This document shows, piece by piece, positions 35,191 to 46,284 of a stretch of DNA of 64,000 nt. The DNA comes from Cryptomeria japonica (taxonomy: Eukaryota; Streptophyta; Pinopsida; Cupressales; Cupressaceae). Position numbers and translations under genes: made by a program. How positions within the stretch are numbered: the first letter of the stretch is position 1; every line of letters starts with the position of its first letter. The DNA is taken from assembly GCF_030272615.1 (NCBI RefSeq), contig NC_081408.1, positions 770,501,336 through 770,565,335 on the forward strand. The letters run 5' to 3'. The notes under the pieces were generated by a model. The model did not search any database. It was not told the origin of the DNA and saw only the letters and a list, made by a program, of their open reading frames with translations.

Positions 35191-36629
35191 TATCCAATGC
35201 ATGGATAAGAGAAAAATAAATAAAAAAATCAAGAAAAATACAAAACAAATCAAAACAAATCAAAAAGTGCAATAAAAACAAGTAATGAAAACCTAGCAAC
35301 ATGCGCTATTTGTGATAGATTGACTCTTCCATCTATATGTACCCATATCATAGCTTTTTGCATCCATTTGAACTAAACCTATGGCCATCACAAAGCTTTA
35401 TAAAATGCAACACAATCTTGGACACACTTAGCATAGTCATTGTCGTTGATTATCTGAACATTTATCCGCATAAATCTCTCACCATGGCTTGGTGATCAAT
35501 GTATATATCCACATCAAAAGAAGTGTCCATAGTTGGGGGGAAAATTCCTGATTTCAGTGGGGGCATTCCACTTTTCTTTTCATCAAACAAACAAAATTAA
35601 AGAAAACAAGGATCAAAGCATACCACATCGACAAATGTCAAAAAAACCTAAACCGTCAGACTTAAAATCAAATCATTGTCAAAATCAACACGAAAATAGA
35701 ACATGGTGGATGATCTATTCTAAATCATGATTTGTTTAAATACTTAGCATGAAATTTGATTGTTTTTATCTTGAATTATTAGATCTCCTAAGAACTTAAG
35801 GATGCATTGAGCTAGAGAAGTAAATAAGGAGTCTGATATTTTATTTGGTTTTCTATATGTGAGGCAATCATTTATATGATGCAAATTTGTCTCCAGACAT
35901 GATTGGAAACATATCATTGAATATATTTTGCATTTTGCACATACAAATGGTTAACTCTTGTCTATTTTATGCAAACAACACTTAGGTCATCTTGGTTTAA
36001 TTATACCTCGACGCTTGTGTCATTTTGCAATATCAAAATCCATGTAAGTTGTATTCAGTTCATCATGGTCCAAATATACCACTGATGTTTGTATTAACTT
36101 CCTAGATTTTAAAAGCTCAATGATGACAAAAAGGGAGCAATTAATTGGCTAAAAGGAATGACAAAAAGACACAATTAGAATTGCATAAATCATTATCATT
36201 AGTGCATTTAGTTATATTCATCATCATTATCATCATTGTTATCATCACATCCTATGTATATCATGTACCCATCACATAAATGCATTTACCATAATCATCA
36301 TCATATCAATATTTTTTATCAGGTAAGAATATATCACCTTCAAAACATGTAGATAACCATCATCATATAAAATAACATACATTGCATCCACAAAACATCA
36401 TAAGATCATCATCATAAAATTATCATGAAAAACATCATAAAACATCATAAGATCAAACTCATTGCATATAAACATCAACCATCATCATGGAACATCACAT
36501 GTGGGCCAAAGAAGAATCGTTGTCATATCTCATATAATCTCGAAGCAAAGTCAAAATGTACAAATAAATATCATGTTTGTATATAAGTACATCAAAGGTG
36601 ATTTATATAAAAAAATGAGATAATCAAGT
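35191..36629 (+). other. 3' non-coding region of element C
   Basis: No gene is visible. Sequence around 35440-35800 is inverted at 39450-39790. The region near 35830-35850 is the uninterrupted counterpart of the site where the 4.9 kb unit sits in element A. From about 36180 to 36520 it is rich in ATCATC words, matching GATGAT-rich sequence at 4190-4330 of element A. Confidence 0.6.
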
Positions 36630-37785
36630 ATGACTATCTCCAGAGGCAGAGGGTCTCACAGCAGATGCCCCTGCTCTTGGGTCTCGACCAGGAGTATCGT
36701 GCTATACAGATCCCGTCACACCTCTGCTCTCAATCTTGGAGTGACTACATCCAAATTGGGTGGAAGCTACAACAACATAGCTAGGTGCTCTCCGCTCTCA
36801 AGGGACCAAATCCTCGTATAAGCACCGATAATACTCAACCTCCTTGGTTGAGTACTGTATCTCCCTGAGCGTATCTTGGAGTGGGGTACCTATAGTTGCT
36901 CTATCTAATCTATCAGCAAGGGCCTCTGCTCGTTCTTGTCGCTCTATCACAGTATCTCTCTCTATCTGTAGTTGAGTAATATGTCATTGCTGCGCCAAAA
37001 CCTGTGCCTGCAATTGCTTCTTTGAGATTTGTAGAGCCCTAATATATGCATCTTGCTGATGATAAGGCACTCTAATCTGAATGGGCGCCTGAGAGGAAGT
37101 CCTTGTTGCACCTATACCTATTTGAGGAGCTAGTGGATAGAGAACGCTTGACCTCCTCCTCTATGCAGTCCGACCAACATCTTGCCTACCTCCCACTGCA
37201 CTTGGCACAAGACCACCACCACCACATCCACCACCACCACCTCCACCACCCCCATTGTCACCCTCTTCATCACCATCCCCCTCATCATCCTCTTTGCACC
37301 TTTTTCCTCCTCGACCTTGTGGATGCTCCTCCTCCTAATCATCAATAGATGGCACTAGCTCTGCTGGATTGGATAAACGAGCCACGACATGTGTAATCCA
37401 ATATGCTGAGTACTCCTTAGTCATACCCTATGTTGATCACTCCATCTCCATAATCCTAGATCTGACCAGCTAGACTCATATACTTGACCACTGCCGCATC
37501 ACTATTAATGGTAGGTCCCCACTCTAGTACGTCCTCCTGACGATGAGAATATAAACAGGCTCCCTATGGTATCTCCTGTTGTCACCCATATTATCTATAG
37601 AATCGACTGTGCATAAATCTCTCAATGATAAAGGGTGTTCGCTTGATCAAGTACTTGGACATATATACGTAGGGAATCTCTAGCCCATACCTCACAATCC
37701 ATATACGGCCTCCAGATGACCATGTCTATATCATCCAACAGTCACCACCAATATTCTAGTTTTCCCTGCTTTCATTGGACAACTA

Positions 37786-37986
37786 TGTTAGGGTTTCAAG
37801 CAGATCTGAAGCAAATATGAACTAACAATTATATGCAGATTTAAATACAAAAAGATAAAGAAATAAAATAGGACATAGATAACACAAAGATTTAACGTGG
37901 TTCACCCAGAATGGGTTACGTCCACCATACACAGCTGTCCAATCTTTCTTATTATCCAGCAAAAATAGTACATCAACCTTACAACA
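37786..37986 (-). repeat. Short Copia LTR (left copy)
   Basis: It is 201 bases, TGTTGTAAGGTTGATG to CTTGAAACCCTAACA on the minus strand. The purine tract AAGTGGGAGAT (37987-37998) and a repeated GTCTCCAAGTGGGAGATTG at about 38025-38045 lie just upstream. Confidence 0.82.
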
Positions 37987-38122
37987 ATCTCCCACTTGGA
38001 GACTGATCAGGCTCCACACCGAACAATCTCCCACTTGGAGACTGATACTACACGACACCACTGTACATGTAACATCCACTGGATAAAACACTAGGACTTG
38101 ACTGGTATAAATTCCACAATTA

Positions 38123-38752
38123 TCAATCAAGAAGACCAACAGAAACTGATGAAGAAATCAGCTTCTCCTGTGGAACTGCCTTTGTGAACATATCGGCAGG
38201 ATTCTCACTTATGTGAATCTTCTCAAGCCGTAATTGACCCTCCTCCAAAATAGTTCGGATGAAGTGGTACCTGAGCTGAATGTGCTTTGTCCTTGAATGA
38301 AAAGTAGAGTTCTTCGCAAGATGAATGGCACTCTGGCTATCAGTATACAATGGGCTATCCTCTTGTGTCTGACCCAATTCCTTCAAAAAATATTGCAACC
38401 AAATCATCTCTTTGCTAGCTTCTGTAGCAACAACATACTCAGCTTCAGTGGTTGAAAGTGCAACAACCTTTTGCAGCCTAGAAATCCAACTGACTGCAAT
38501 TCCCCCTATAGTAAAAACATACCCTGTAGTACTCCTCCATGAATCAATATCACCGGCCAGATCAGAGTCAATAAATCCACTTAGAGCAGCATTAGATCCT
38601 TTGAAACATAATGCCTTCTTAGTAGTTCCTTTCAAATACCAAAGAATCCATTTCACAGCATTCCAATGTTCCATACTCGGATTACTCATAAACCTGCTCA
38701 CAACTCCCATTGCATGTGCAGGCTGGGCTAGGCCCCGGGCAGGGGTTTGGGG
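38123..38752 (-). pseudogene. Copia RNase H C-terminal fragment
   Basis: About 210 codons are open and in good condition, starting near GVVSRFMSNPSMEHW. RNase H acidic positions are visible in FIDSDLAGDIDSWRS, LSTTEAEYVV, LYTDSQSAIHLAKN and ISENPADMFTK. These are the standard C-terminal motifs of Ty1/Copia polyproteins, and all are intact. The open frame extends upstream to 38824, but those residues come from an unrelated G-rich join at about 38725-38800. RT, integrase, protease and gag are missing. It is the best-preserved coding fragment in the window, which fits a recent insertion. Confidence 0.85.
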
Positions 38753-38800
38753 GCAGCAACCCCCGAGAAAAGCGAGGGTTTGGGGGAAGTAGCCCCCGAG
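38731..38800. repeat. Two G-rich hairpin-forming repeats
   Basis: Two units of the form AGGGTTTGGGGGMAGYA then CCCCCGAGAA lie in tandem. Each can form a GGGGG/CCCCC stem. They are strikingly GC-rich against the AT-rich surroundings and mark the junction where the Copia coding fragment stops. Confidence 0.65.
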
Positions 38801-38918
38801 AATTTTTTTTTTGCCATTTTTCATTGATGAAAACCGACATTGTAATAAAACCCTAAAAAGGCCGACTTTGTTTGTTGCCCTAAAAATGCATGTTATAAGC
38901 GGCTGGGATGCTTAAGGC

Positions 38919-39118
38919 ATTGTAAGTTTGATTTACTATTTTTGCTGGATAATAAGAAAGATTGGACAGCTGTGTATGGTGGACGTAACCCATTCTGGGT
39001 GAACCACGTTAAATCTTTGTGTTATCTGTGTCCTATTTTATTTCTTTATCTTTTTGTATTTAAATCTGCATATAATTGTTAGTTCATATTTGCTTCGGAT
39101 CTGCTTGAAACCCTAACA
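38919..39118 (+). repeat. Short Copia LTR (right copy, inverted)
   Basis: This is the reverse complement of 37786-37986, with only a few mismatches over the outer 183 bases. Its inner end (GCATTGTAAGTTTG) has lost the TGTT start, and no purine tract lies beside it. Confidence 0.8.
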
Positions 39119-39445
39119 AACTACACGTGTATATCCATATACATAAGATCAACCAGCTAGTCTATCCCTATCTACAAGAGGTTGTGTCACCATTATATGC
39201 TCCCAGGCTCACACTTGTAGAATTGTAACCCCTGTTGATAAACTCGTGTATCCCCGATACATAGCCTAGTGAAGCTCCCTGTATAGGTGGGCCAACATAC
39301 ATGACCCCCATGCAAACCTCCTACCCTGTGTCAGCATATCCTCTAGCACCAAACCCCATCCAACTGCCGGCCCTTCGACCTATGGTCAGGACATAAGAAA
39401 CCACCAATGAAACGTGCCAGTATAGATCGTAGAGGAGCATAATAT

Positions 39446-40079
39446 GCATCCTTGAGTTTCTCAGGAGATCTAATAATTAAAGATACAAACAGTGAAACTT
39501 CATGCTAAGTATTTAAACAAATCATGATTTAGAATAGATCATCCATTGTGTTCTGTTTTCGTGTTGATTCTAACAGTGATTTTGATTTTAAGTATGACGG
39601 TTTAGGTTTTTTGACCTTTTTCATTATGGTATGCTTTGATCCTTGTTTGCTTTAATCGTGTATGTTTGATGAAAACAAAAGCAGAATGCCCCCACAAAAA
39701 TCAGGATTTTACCCCCATCTATGGACACTTATTTCGATGTGGATATATACATTGATCACCAAGCCATGGTGAGATTTATATGGATAACTGTTCGGATAAT
39801 CAAGGATAGTGACTATGCTAAGTGTGAAGATTGTACTACGTTTTATAAAGCTTTGTGATGGCCATAGGTTTAGTTCAAATGGATGCAAACAGCTATCACA
39901 TTGTTAGATATAAATAGAAGAGCTGATCTATAACAAATAGCGACTATTGCTAGTTTTTCACTACTTGTTTTTATTGCACTTTTGATTTGTTTTTTATTTA
40001 TTTTTATATTTTTCTTGATTTTTTAAATTTTTTTGTATTTTTCGTTGATCCATACATTGGATAACTCATGTATAGAACT
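39446..40079 (-). other. 3' non-coding sequence of element D
   Basis: No gene is visible. This is inverted relative to 35180-35805 of element C. The join to element C is at about 39443-39446, where ATTATGCTCC of the PMD gene meets ATGCATCC of the Tat 3' region with a two- to three-base overlap. Confidence 0.6.
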
Positions 40080-41634
40080 TTTTGAGATGCACACTGTTGA
40101 TAGATTCATCAAATAGGTCCCCTTTTGATGTAGATAACTGATATGCCCTGGATCCATAAGCGGATATGGTGACAAAAGGACCTAGCCAATTTGGTTCAAA
40201 CTTGCCCTTCTTTTCTCAATCCTGTTTATTCTGGGGATTCTCCTTTAGTACCAAGTCCTCGATTTGAAATGCTCTTGGATTTACTATGATTGTAGCTCTG
40301 ACACATGCATTGATGATATGCTTTGAGATGATAAAAAGCACATTGTTGATGCTCATCTAGTAGCTCTAACTCGTGTAGTCTGTTTACTCGATATCCCTCA
40401 TATGGAATGAGTCCCTTTAGTGATACTCTGAGTGATGGAATCTCAACCTTAATAGGTAGAATAGCCTCTTATCCATACACAAGTGAGTATGGTGTTTCTC
40501 CTGTAGGTGTGCGGATGCCATGTCTATAGGCCCATAACGTTGAGTTGAGTTGAACATGCCAATCACAACCAAAATCGTTCACTATCTACTTGAGGATTTT
40601 CAAGATGGTTTTGTTTGAGGCCTCTTCTTGGCCATTCCCTTGTGGATAATAAGGTGTGGAAAAATGATGTTGGATATGGAATCACTCACACAACTCTTTC
40701 ACATCTTGATTCTTGAAAGGTCTTCCATTATCTGTGATAATAACGAGGAATGTCATACCGACAAATGAGATAATTCAGGATAAAAGAGGATATTTGTTTG
40801 CCGATAATAGTAGTTAATGTGACAACTTCTATCCACTTTGTAAAATGCTCAATGGTCGTCAATGGCTGTGATAATAAACTTATGTCCATTTGATGAAGAA
40901 GGATGAATCTTGCCCACTAGGTATAGTCTCGATTGACATAATGGCCATGATGTAGTGAAAGGTTGCAACTCTTGTGCTGGTGCATGTATTAGATTACCAT
41001 GAATTTGGCATTTTGGACATTTCCTGGCAAATTGATATATTCTTTTTCCATGGTCGACCAATAATACCCCATCCTTAGAAGTTTCTTGGTGAGAGTAGGA
41101 CCACTTGAATATGTGCCACAAATACCTTCATGAAGTTCATGCAAGGAGGTTTTAGATTCGTTACAATCCAGACACCGAAGAAGAGTACCATTAAGACCTC
41201 AACAGTAAAGTGTGTCAGCGATTAGGGTATAACTAGTTGCTTGTCAAATAAAGTTGCATTTATGGTTTTAGGATAGATTTAGTGGAAGGATATTGTCTTT
41301 TAGGTAGGTGTAGATCTTTCCATAGAGGGGTGAGTCAGAACTGATTATGTGGCATATGACTTGGGATTCAGAATTGTCATAGGTGGGGAAAACAATTGTT
41401 CCACCAGGAACTCATAATGATTTTGTTTGTCTGGTATTTGCAGGAGTGAGGCAATGGTTTCCATGGCTTCTGCAACTTTGTTTTCCAACCTTGAAATCTA
41501 TTCAAATTTGATGTCCACAAAGTACTTGATTAATGACCAATTGTGAGTCTCCAAAGACTTTCAACTCTGTGATCTTCCACTCAACAACCATTTTGATTCC
41601 TATGACTAAAGCTTCATACTCAGCAATGTTATTT
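40080..41634 (-). pseudogene. Archaeal RNase H remnant and integrase of element D
   Basis: It begins NNIAEYEALVIGIK and FGDSQLVINQVLCG, with the same internal loss of about 40 codons as element C. The integrase follows with HELHEGICGTYSSGPTL, NVQNAKFMV-like zinc-region sequence in a shifted frame, and core and C-terminal segments scattered over several frames. It is more than 90 percent identical by eye to 33640-35190 of element C over long stretches. Many stops make it non-functional. Confidence 0.75.
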
Positions 41635-42800
41635 TAATGAGTCGATCTTTGCTACTAGCTTGATTGTATAAGCTTTCATATAGTGGTGAAACTTTTGGGA
41701 AGTGAACACCACAACCAAACAATATTTTTCAATGAATGTGTAGTTGAGCTCGTAACCATTCAATGTCCCGTTGATGTAGTATATTACCCTTTCCTTTCCC
41801 CCTGAATCCTCTTGTGCTAACAATTCTCCTTGTGATTCTTTTATAGCTAATATGTAAAGAATGAGAGGTTTACCTACTATTGGTGGTACTAGGATAGGTG
41901 GATTAATCAAATATTGCTTGATTTGGTGGAATGATTCTGCACATCAATTTTCCCATCTAAAAGGGACATTCTTTTGGAGTAGATAAGAGAATGTAAGGCA
42001 CTTGTCAGCTAGTTGAGAAATGAATCTTCTTATGGATTGTATCCATCCTTGTAGAGATCTTAATTGATTGATCTTTCTAGGAGATGGCATCTCCATGATT
42101 GCTTGTAACTTTGCGGGGTCCACCTCAATTCCCTTTTCTGAGATTGTATCCCAAGAGTTTGACAGATGTTACATCAGAGACACTTTTTAGGATTCAATCA
42201 TACATTGAATTGTTCTAGGCTCTAAAAGATTTTGTCTAGAATTTCTATATGTCCTTCTCTTGTCAATGATTTGGCCAATAGGTCATCTATATAATCCTCC
42301 ATGAATGTGTGCATCATGTCATGAAATATGGTGGTCATTTCTCTTTGATAGGTTGCTCTTGCATTCTTCAAACTAAAAGGCATGACATTCCAGCAATAAG
42401 TACTCCATGGACACGTAAATGTTGTTTTATCTTGGTCCTCAGGTGCTATTTTTATTTGATTATAGCCTAAGAAATCATCCATAAGTGATAACATAGCATG
42501 TCCCGCTGTTAGATCTACAAAGGAAAGTCGTCCTTCAAACAAGCCTTATTGAGGTTCCTAAAATCTGTACAAATTTTGATACTTTTATCTTGTTTGGATA
42601 CAGGTAGAATTTTAGAGATCCATTCCGCATAATCTACGGGTTGGATGAAACCAATATCAAGTAGTTTCTTTAGTTCTACTTTAACCAATATGACGACATG
42701 CAGGTTCATTTTTCTTAGTTTCTTTTTAATTGGCTTATCTCCTAGAGTTATAGATAAGTGATGCATGATTAAATATGGATATATCCTTGGCATATCTGTA
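41635..42800 (-). pseudogene. Reverse transcriptase and RNase H of element D
   Basis: The RT N-terminus reads KPIKKKLRKMNLHVV and then SVSKQDKSIKICTDFRNLN-like sequence. The palm follows as GYNQIKIAPEDQDKTTFTC and the catalytic box FMEDYIDDLLAKS (YIDD, a common variant). RNase H begins at LILYILAIKESQGELLAQED and ends SQKFHHYMKAYTIKL before the deletion junction. At least three frame changes break it. The order and spacing match element A. Confidence 0.82.
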
Positions 42801-42828
42801 TAAGACCAAGGAAAATTGATTTTATTTT

Positions 42829-44043
42829 CTACGAAGAATTGGTGAAATCAAGCTTTTCTTGTTCTATTAATGACTCTGCCAGATGTATGGTTCGTTCTCC
42901 TACTTCAGTGTCGATGTTGATTGATTGAGTTGGTTCAATCAAAATTAGCAATCTCTCCTGATAATATTCAGGAAGAGTGTCAAGTCTCCCATCCTCTGGT
43001 ACCTCAAGGAGGTTTTCACCGTTGGATATGCCCTTTATTTTTAATTTTTTATGATCTAATACTATCATTGAATGGTTTTCACCATTAGATCAATTTTTTA
43101 TTTTATTCATTTTGTGACTAAGAGACTTGGCACTCTCCTGATTGAGAACTTCGTTATGAGATTCCCTGGTGAAACATGTTTCCGAGTTCATGGAACAAAG
43201 GTATTGGACAATAGTGTCATCATCTGGGAAGATAGGTATGTTGAGTTGTTCAGGTTGTTCCCAATCTATGAGTTCAGGATCTATTAATGGTAAGGGATCA
43301 TTTGGCGGGTTTAGGTCTATAGCAATGAGTGTCATGATGGAAACATTGTCAAAGTTGACATTAGTGAGGTTAAAGTCTATGATGGTACCCTCTTCAGAAT
43401 CTATTTCACTTAGAACCTAATCGTCCTCACTAGAATTATCGATATGTTGTGCTCCAACTTCAAATGGTCTAGCTCCTGAATCTTGTCCATCATAGGGTAT
43501 TGGTGTGCAACTTTGGATGATAAGGATCTCCTTTTCATCACAAGATATTTCATCAGAGGAATCCCATTCCCACTCATGTGAGTCGGTCTCTGAGATACTT
43601 GTAGCTTGTAGATTTGTTCATATAAATTATGAGTAGCCTCCTCCCTTTTGATAGCAAGCTCCTCCTATTGTCGTTCACATTCTTCTTCCTTTTATTTACA
43701 AATTGTTTCTTCTATTGCTTGTTTTTGTATCAATTCATGTTGCCATGCTAATTTTTTGTTTGGTTGATGATGTTGTGGTTGATCCTTTGGTTGATTGTGT
43801 AATCCATAGCCTAGGCCTAATTTGTCCTTGGCTTGCTGCGAATGAGGTTGAATTGGTTTTGTGATACCTTCTTACCGCTTGCCGATAGGGCCTTTTCCTG
43901 AGTATCCCATCCTTTACATGATTTTGAATCCATTTCCATATTATTTTGTTGGGAGAATGATATCAAAAGTTGTTGCTTGTGTGTCTTCATCATCTTTATA
44001 CAACTAGTTCAAGACATCTTTGTCTTCCATTTCATATGCTAAT
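42829..44043 (-). pseudogene. Protease-RT spacer of element D (RT-proximal part)
   Basis: This corresponds to the spacer at 13690-15060 of element A. PELIDWEQPEQLNIPIFPDD matches PDLIDWDEPENLDIPIFLDD there. A G-patch-like remnant with GKG and GKR spacing lies near 43880-43930. Stops and frame shifts are frequent. The rest of the spacer resumes after the solo LTR at 45528. Confidence 0.6.
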
Positions 44044-44048
44044 GTTCC

Positions 44049-45522
44049 TGTAGACACCTAAAAGTTGCACAATGAATTAAGTTAATTTTATTCATTTAAT
44101 TATCCCTAATTCTTCCAATTTATTAAATTAAGATTTAATTAATATCCCTATTCTTCAAATTGACCTTTTAATTAAATTAAAGATTTGATTAAATCTCCTT
44201 CTTCTAGCCTAAAGGTTTGATTAAGTACCCTTAGCCATTTGATTGAATAAATCTTATTTATTTGTAAATCCCTCTACTTGCAAAATCCTACAAATGCAAG
44301 TTGCATCCCTTTTGGCTAAATTAAATCATTTTAATTTAACTAAAAATCCTATTTTCCCTCACCCACTTGCATTCTCCTACATCTCCCACTTGCCTCCATA
44401 ATAATCCTTCTATAAGCCTCCTAATCTCATCCTAATCATGTCTAATCTCCTAATCATGTCCTTTCCCTAAATTTGGGAGAGTCTCTTCTCCAGATTTGGA
44501 AGAAAGTCTTCAAATTGCATTTAAGACTTTATCTATTTCAACAAGTTAACTTGTTGAGTCTTCCAAACATGTAAGGCTCTTACAAAAGCACTAGAGGTAT
44601 TCCTCTTTGGGAAAGTTAACCTTCCAAAGCCTTCCCAATAACATTTAATGCTCTTACAAGCCCACACCCCTTAGCCATGATGATTGTCCCTTTAACCATT
44701 TTCCCATGTTGCACAAGAGTTTGCCTCCTTGGGTAATGACATTATCCAATGTCCTAACCTCTAGAGGTTATCCCTAATGTTTTCTTAGCATCCTCTCAAG
44801 CCATCTCAAGGTGACATTTGTCAACTTGGGATTGGATTGAATCCCTATCATGGATTGATAACTTTAAATCCTAGCCCTTGTTGAGATTACTCAATCTCAA
44901 CCATCCATTTCTCTATTTGTCCTATGAATAGAGCCCATTCCTTCTTCAATTAATCCAATCATGTTATGCATCCAGATTATAGTTATTTTGCAGGTTAAGG
45001 AGCTCACCTTGTCATCTTCAAGCATCCAAGTCTTCAAGCACTACCATTATAGCACTTAGCATTTCCATCATGCTTTAGGCCATTTTAGTTAGCTTAATTT
45101 CATATCAATTACTTAGTTTTCATCTTCATCTAGATTACTTAGTTCATCTTAATCTTCAATTTGGAATTAACATAGCTTCATCTCATCTTCATCATCTTGA
45201 TCATATCTAGTTTTACATCTTGCATCCTTAGTTTTCATCCATCATATCACCATTCACTAGGATCATAGTTGCATCCATTTTGATCCTAGAATCATCATTT
45301 AAATCTCGTTCTCTAGGTTGACATCCAAGAGATCAAGTGCTCTTCCAATTCAGGGCCACATTGAATCTTGAGGATCTTTAGGTATAGAGGAGCATGGAAC
45401 AATTTTGAGAGTTTTTGGTTCACTTACTTGTTTTGTGATTTCTAACTCTAATGAAATGTTTCATGTGTATGTTTGAGATGTTTTCCACTCTTGCAGGCTG
45501 ATATCCACATTTCTACCATACA
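44049..45522 (+). repeat. Solo Tat-family LTR in opposite orientation
   Basis: The LTR is 1474 bases, TGTAGACACCTAAAAG to ACCATACA, with the target duplication GTTCC (44044-44048 and 45523-45527). Its first 900 bases match the LTRs of elements A and D: AT-rich TTTAATTAAAT words, CCTAATCTCATCC, AACAAGTTAACTTGTTGAG and a TATA-like CTATGAATAG near 44931. The last 500 bases (R and U5) are quite different from theirs. No internal sequence remains. Confidence 0.88.
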
Positions 45523-45527
45523 GTTCC

Positions 45528-46280
45528 TTCTTGAATGAACATACAATCAAACATTTTGATAGGTTGTGAAGATTATTGTCTTGAAGTTGATGTTTTCCCA
45601 TGAGACCTTGGTGAAATTGGCAATTGTGATAGACAAAGGGATTCAAAAGAGTATTCTCCTATTCCTTTGTCTTTCAATTTCATTTTTTCTCAAAATCTAG
45701 AGATAGTTTTGAGTTGATCCTTACTGTTTAATGATGCGGAAGCAAGAGCTTCCCTTTTGTGTGGTATAAGAACATTTTAAACCTCTTTGAGATTATTGCA
45801 ATATTGAAAAGGGTTTGTGTCTGTCGTGATGGAAATTTCTTGTTCATCATATGTGAATTTTAGGAATTGATGATATGTGGAGGGTACTGCTTGCATTTCA
45901 TGGATCCAAGAACGACCCAAAAGTATATTATAAGACAAGTCTATGTCCAAGACTTGACATAGAGTATTCCTCTGAACTGGTCCTAGTTGAATAGGTAATA
46001 CCACGAGTCCTTTTGATGATCTTTCTTCATCATCATATTCTCTTAATTGTTATGTTTTTCTTAGGATCAATGTCTATTTTTGAGAAACCCAAAGCATGGA
46101 TAAGTTTTAGAGTGCAAATATTTAGACTGGCTCCTCCATCTATTAGTACTCTTTTCATTCGATGTTTATAGACCAGGACTTTGATAGAAAGGGGAGTATT
46201 ATGTAGATGATTTAGAGAGACATCATCATGCTCTAAAAATGATAGATTGTGAGGCATGATTAAATGTCCCACCATGGATT
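45528..46280 (-). pseudogene. Aspartic protease of element D
   Basis: YKHRMKRVLIDGGASLNICT carries the active-site DGG near 46150. DIDLSYNILLGRSWIHE and VPSTYHQFLKFTYDE follow in another frame, so one frameshift (near 46030) separates the two halves. The segment below 45777 runs into the spacer up to the solo LTR. The active-site triad matches that of element A. Confidence 0.78.
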
Positions 46281-46284
46281 GGAA

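Larger units (their letters stand above)
37786..39118 (-). mobile_element. Copia-derived insertion with inverted LTRs
   Basis: This 1333-bp unit has the 5-bp duplication AACTA (37781-37785 and 39119-39123). The empty site TAGTT is present in element A at 2817-2821. Its first 201 bases, TGTTAGGGTTTCAAGC onward, are repeated nearly perfectly in reverse complement at its right end. On the minus strand the left copy sits where a 3' LTR should: a purine tract AAGTGGGAGAT precedes TGTTGTAAGG, and the LTR ends CCCTAACA. The right copy points the other way, so both outer ends are LTR 3' ends. Only an RNase H domain remains between them. Confidence 0.82.
33612..39445 (+). mobile_element. 5'-truncated Tat element fragment (element C)
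   Basis: Homology to element A begins abruptly at 33612 inside the archaeal RNase H. It continues through integrase (to about 35190) and the 3' non-coding region, then into the antisense PMD gene, and stops near 39445 inside that gene. No LTR is present at either side. The outer 2.2 kb (33612-35805) is repeated in inverse orientation at 39446-41650 as part of element D. Confidence 0.78.
36630..39445 (-). pseudogene. Antisense PMD gene of element C, split by a Copia derivative
   Basis: On the minus strand, 39445 to 39119 and then 37785 to 36630 align with 2490-3960 of element A. The segment near 37690 reads IWIVRYGLEIPYVYMSKYL, against MDCEVWPEDGLEMPYVYMLRYL in A. An Arg/Gly-rich region appears as CCACCACCACC on the plus strand at about 37210-37260. 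The gene is broken by stops, at least two frame changes, the 1333-bp insertion at 37786-39118, and loss of its N-terminal third at 39445. Near 37590 copy C keeps CAG where copy A has TAG, and copy A keeps CGA where C has TGA. Confidence 0.7.

Noticed and set aside
37103-37348. His/Pro-rich (plus) and Val/Met-rich (minus) open stretches
   Set aside because: Both are shadows of the CCACCACC run that encodes the Gly/Arg-rich part of the antisense PMD copy in a third frame.
37786-39118. Ordinary DNA transposon with terminal inverted repeats
   Set aside because: The ends are TG...CA with a 5-bp duplication, a purine tract adjoins the left repeat, and Copia RNase H lies inside. An LTR origin fits better.
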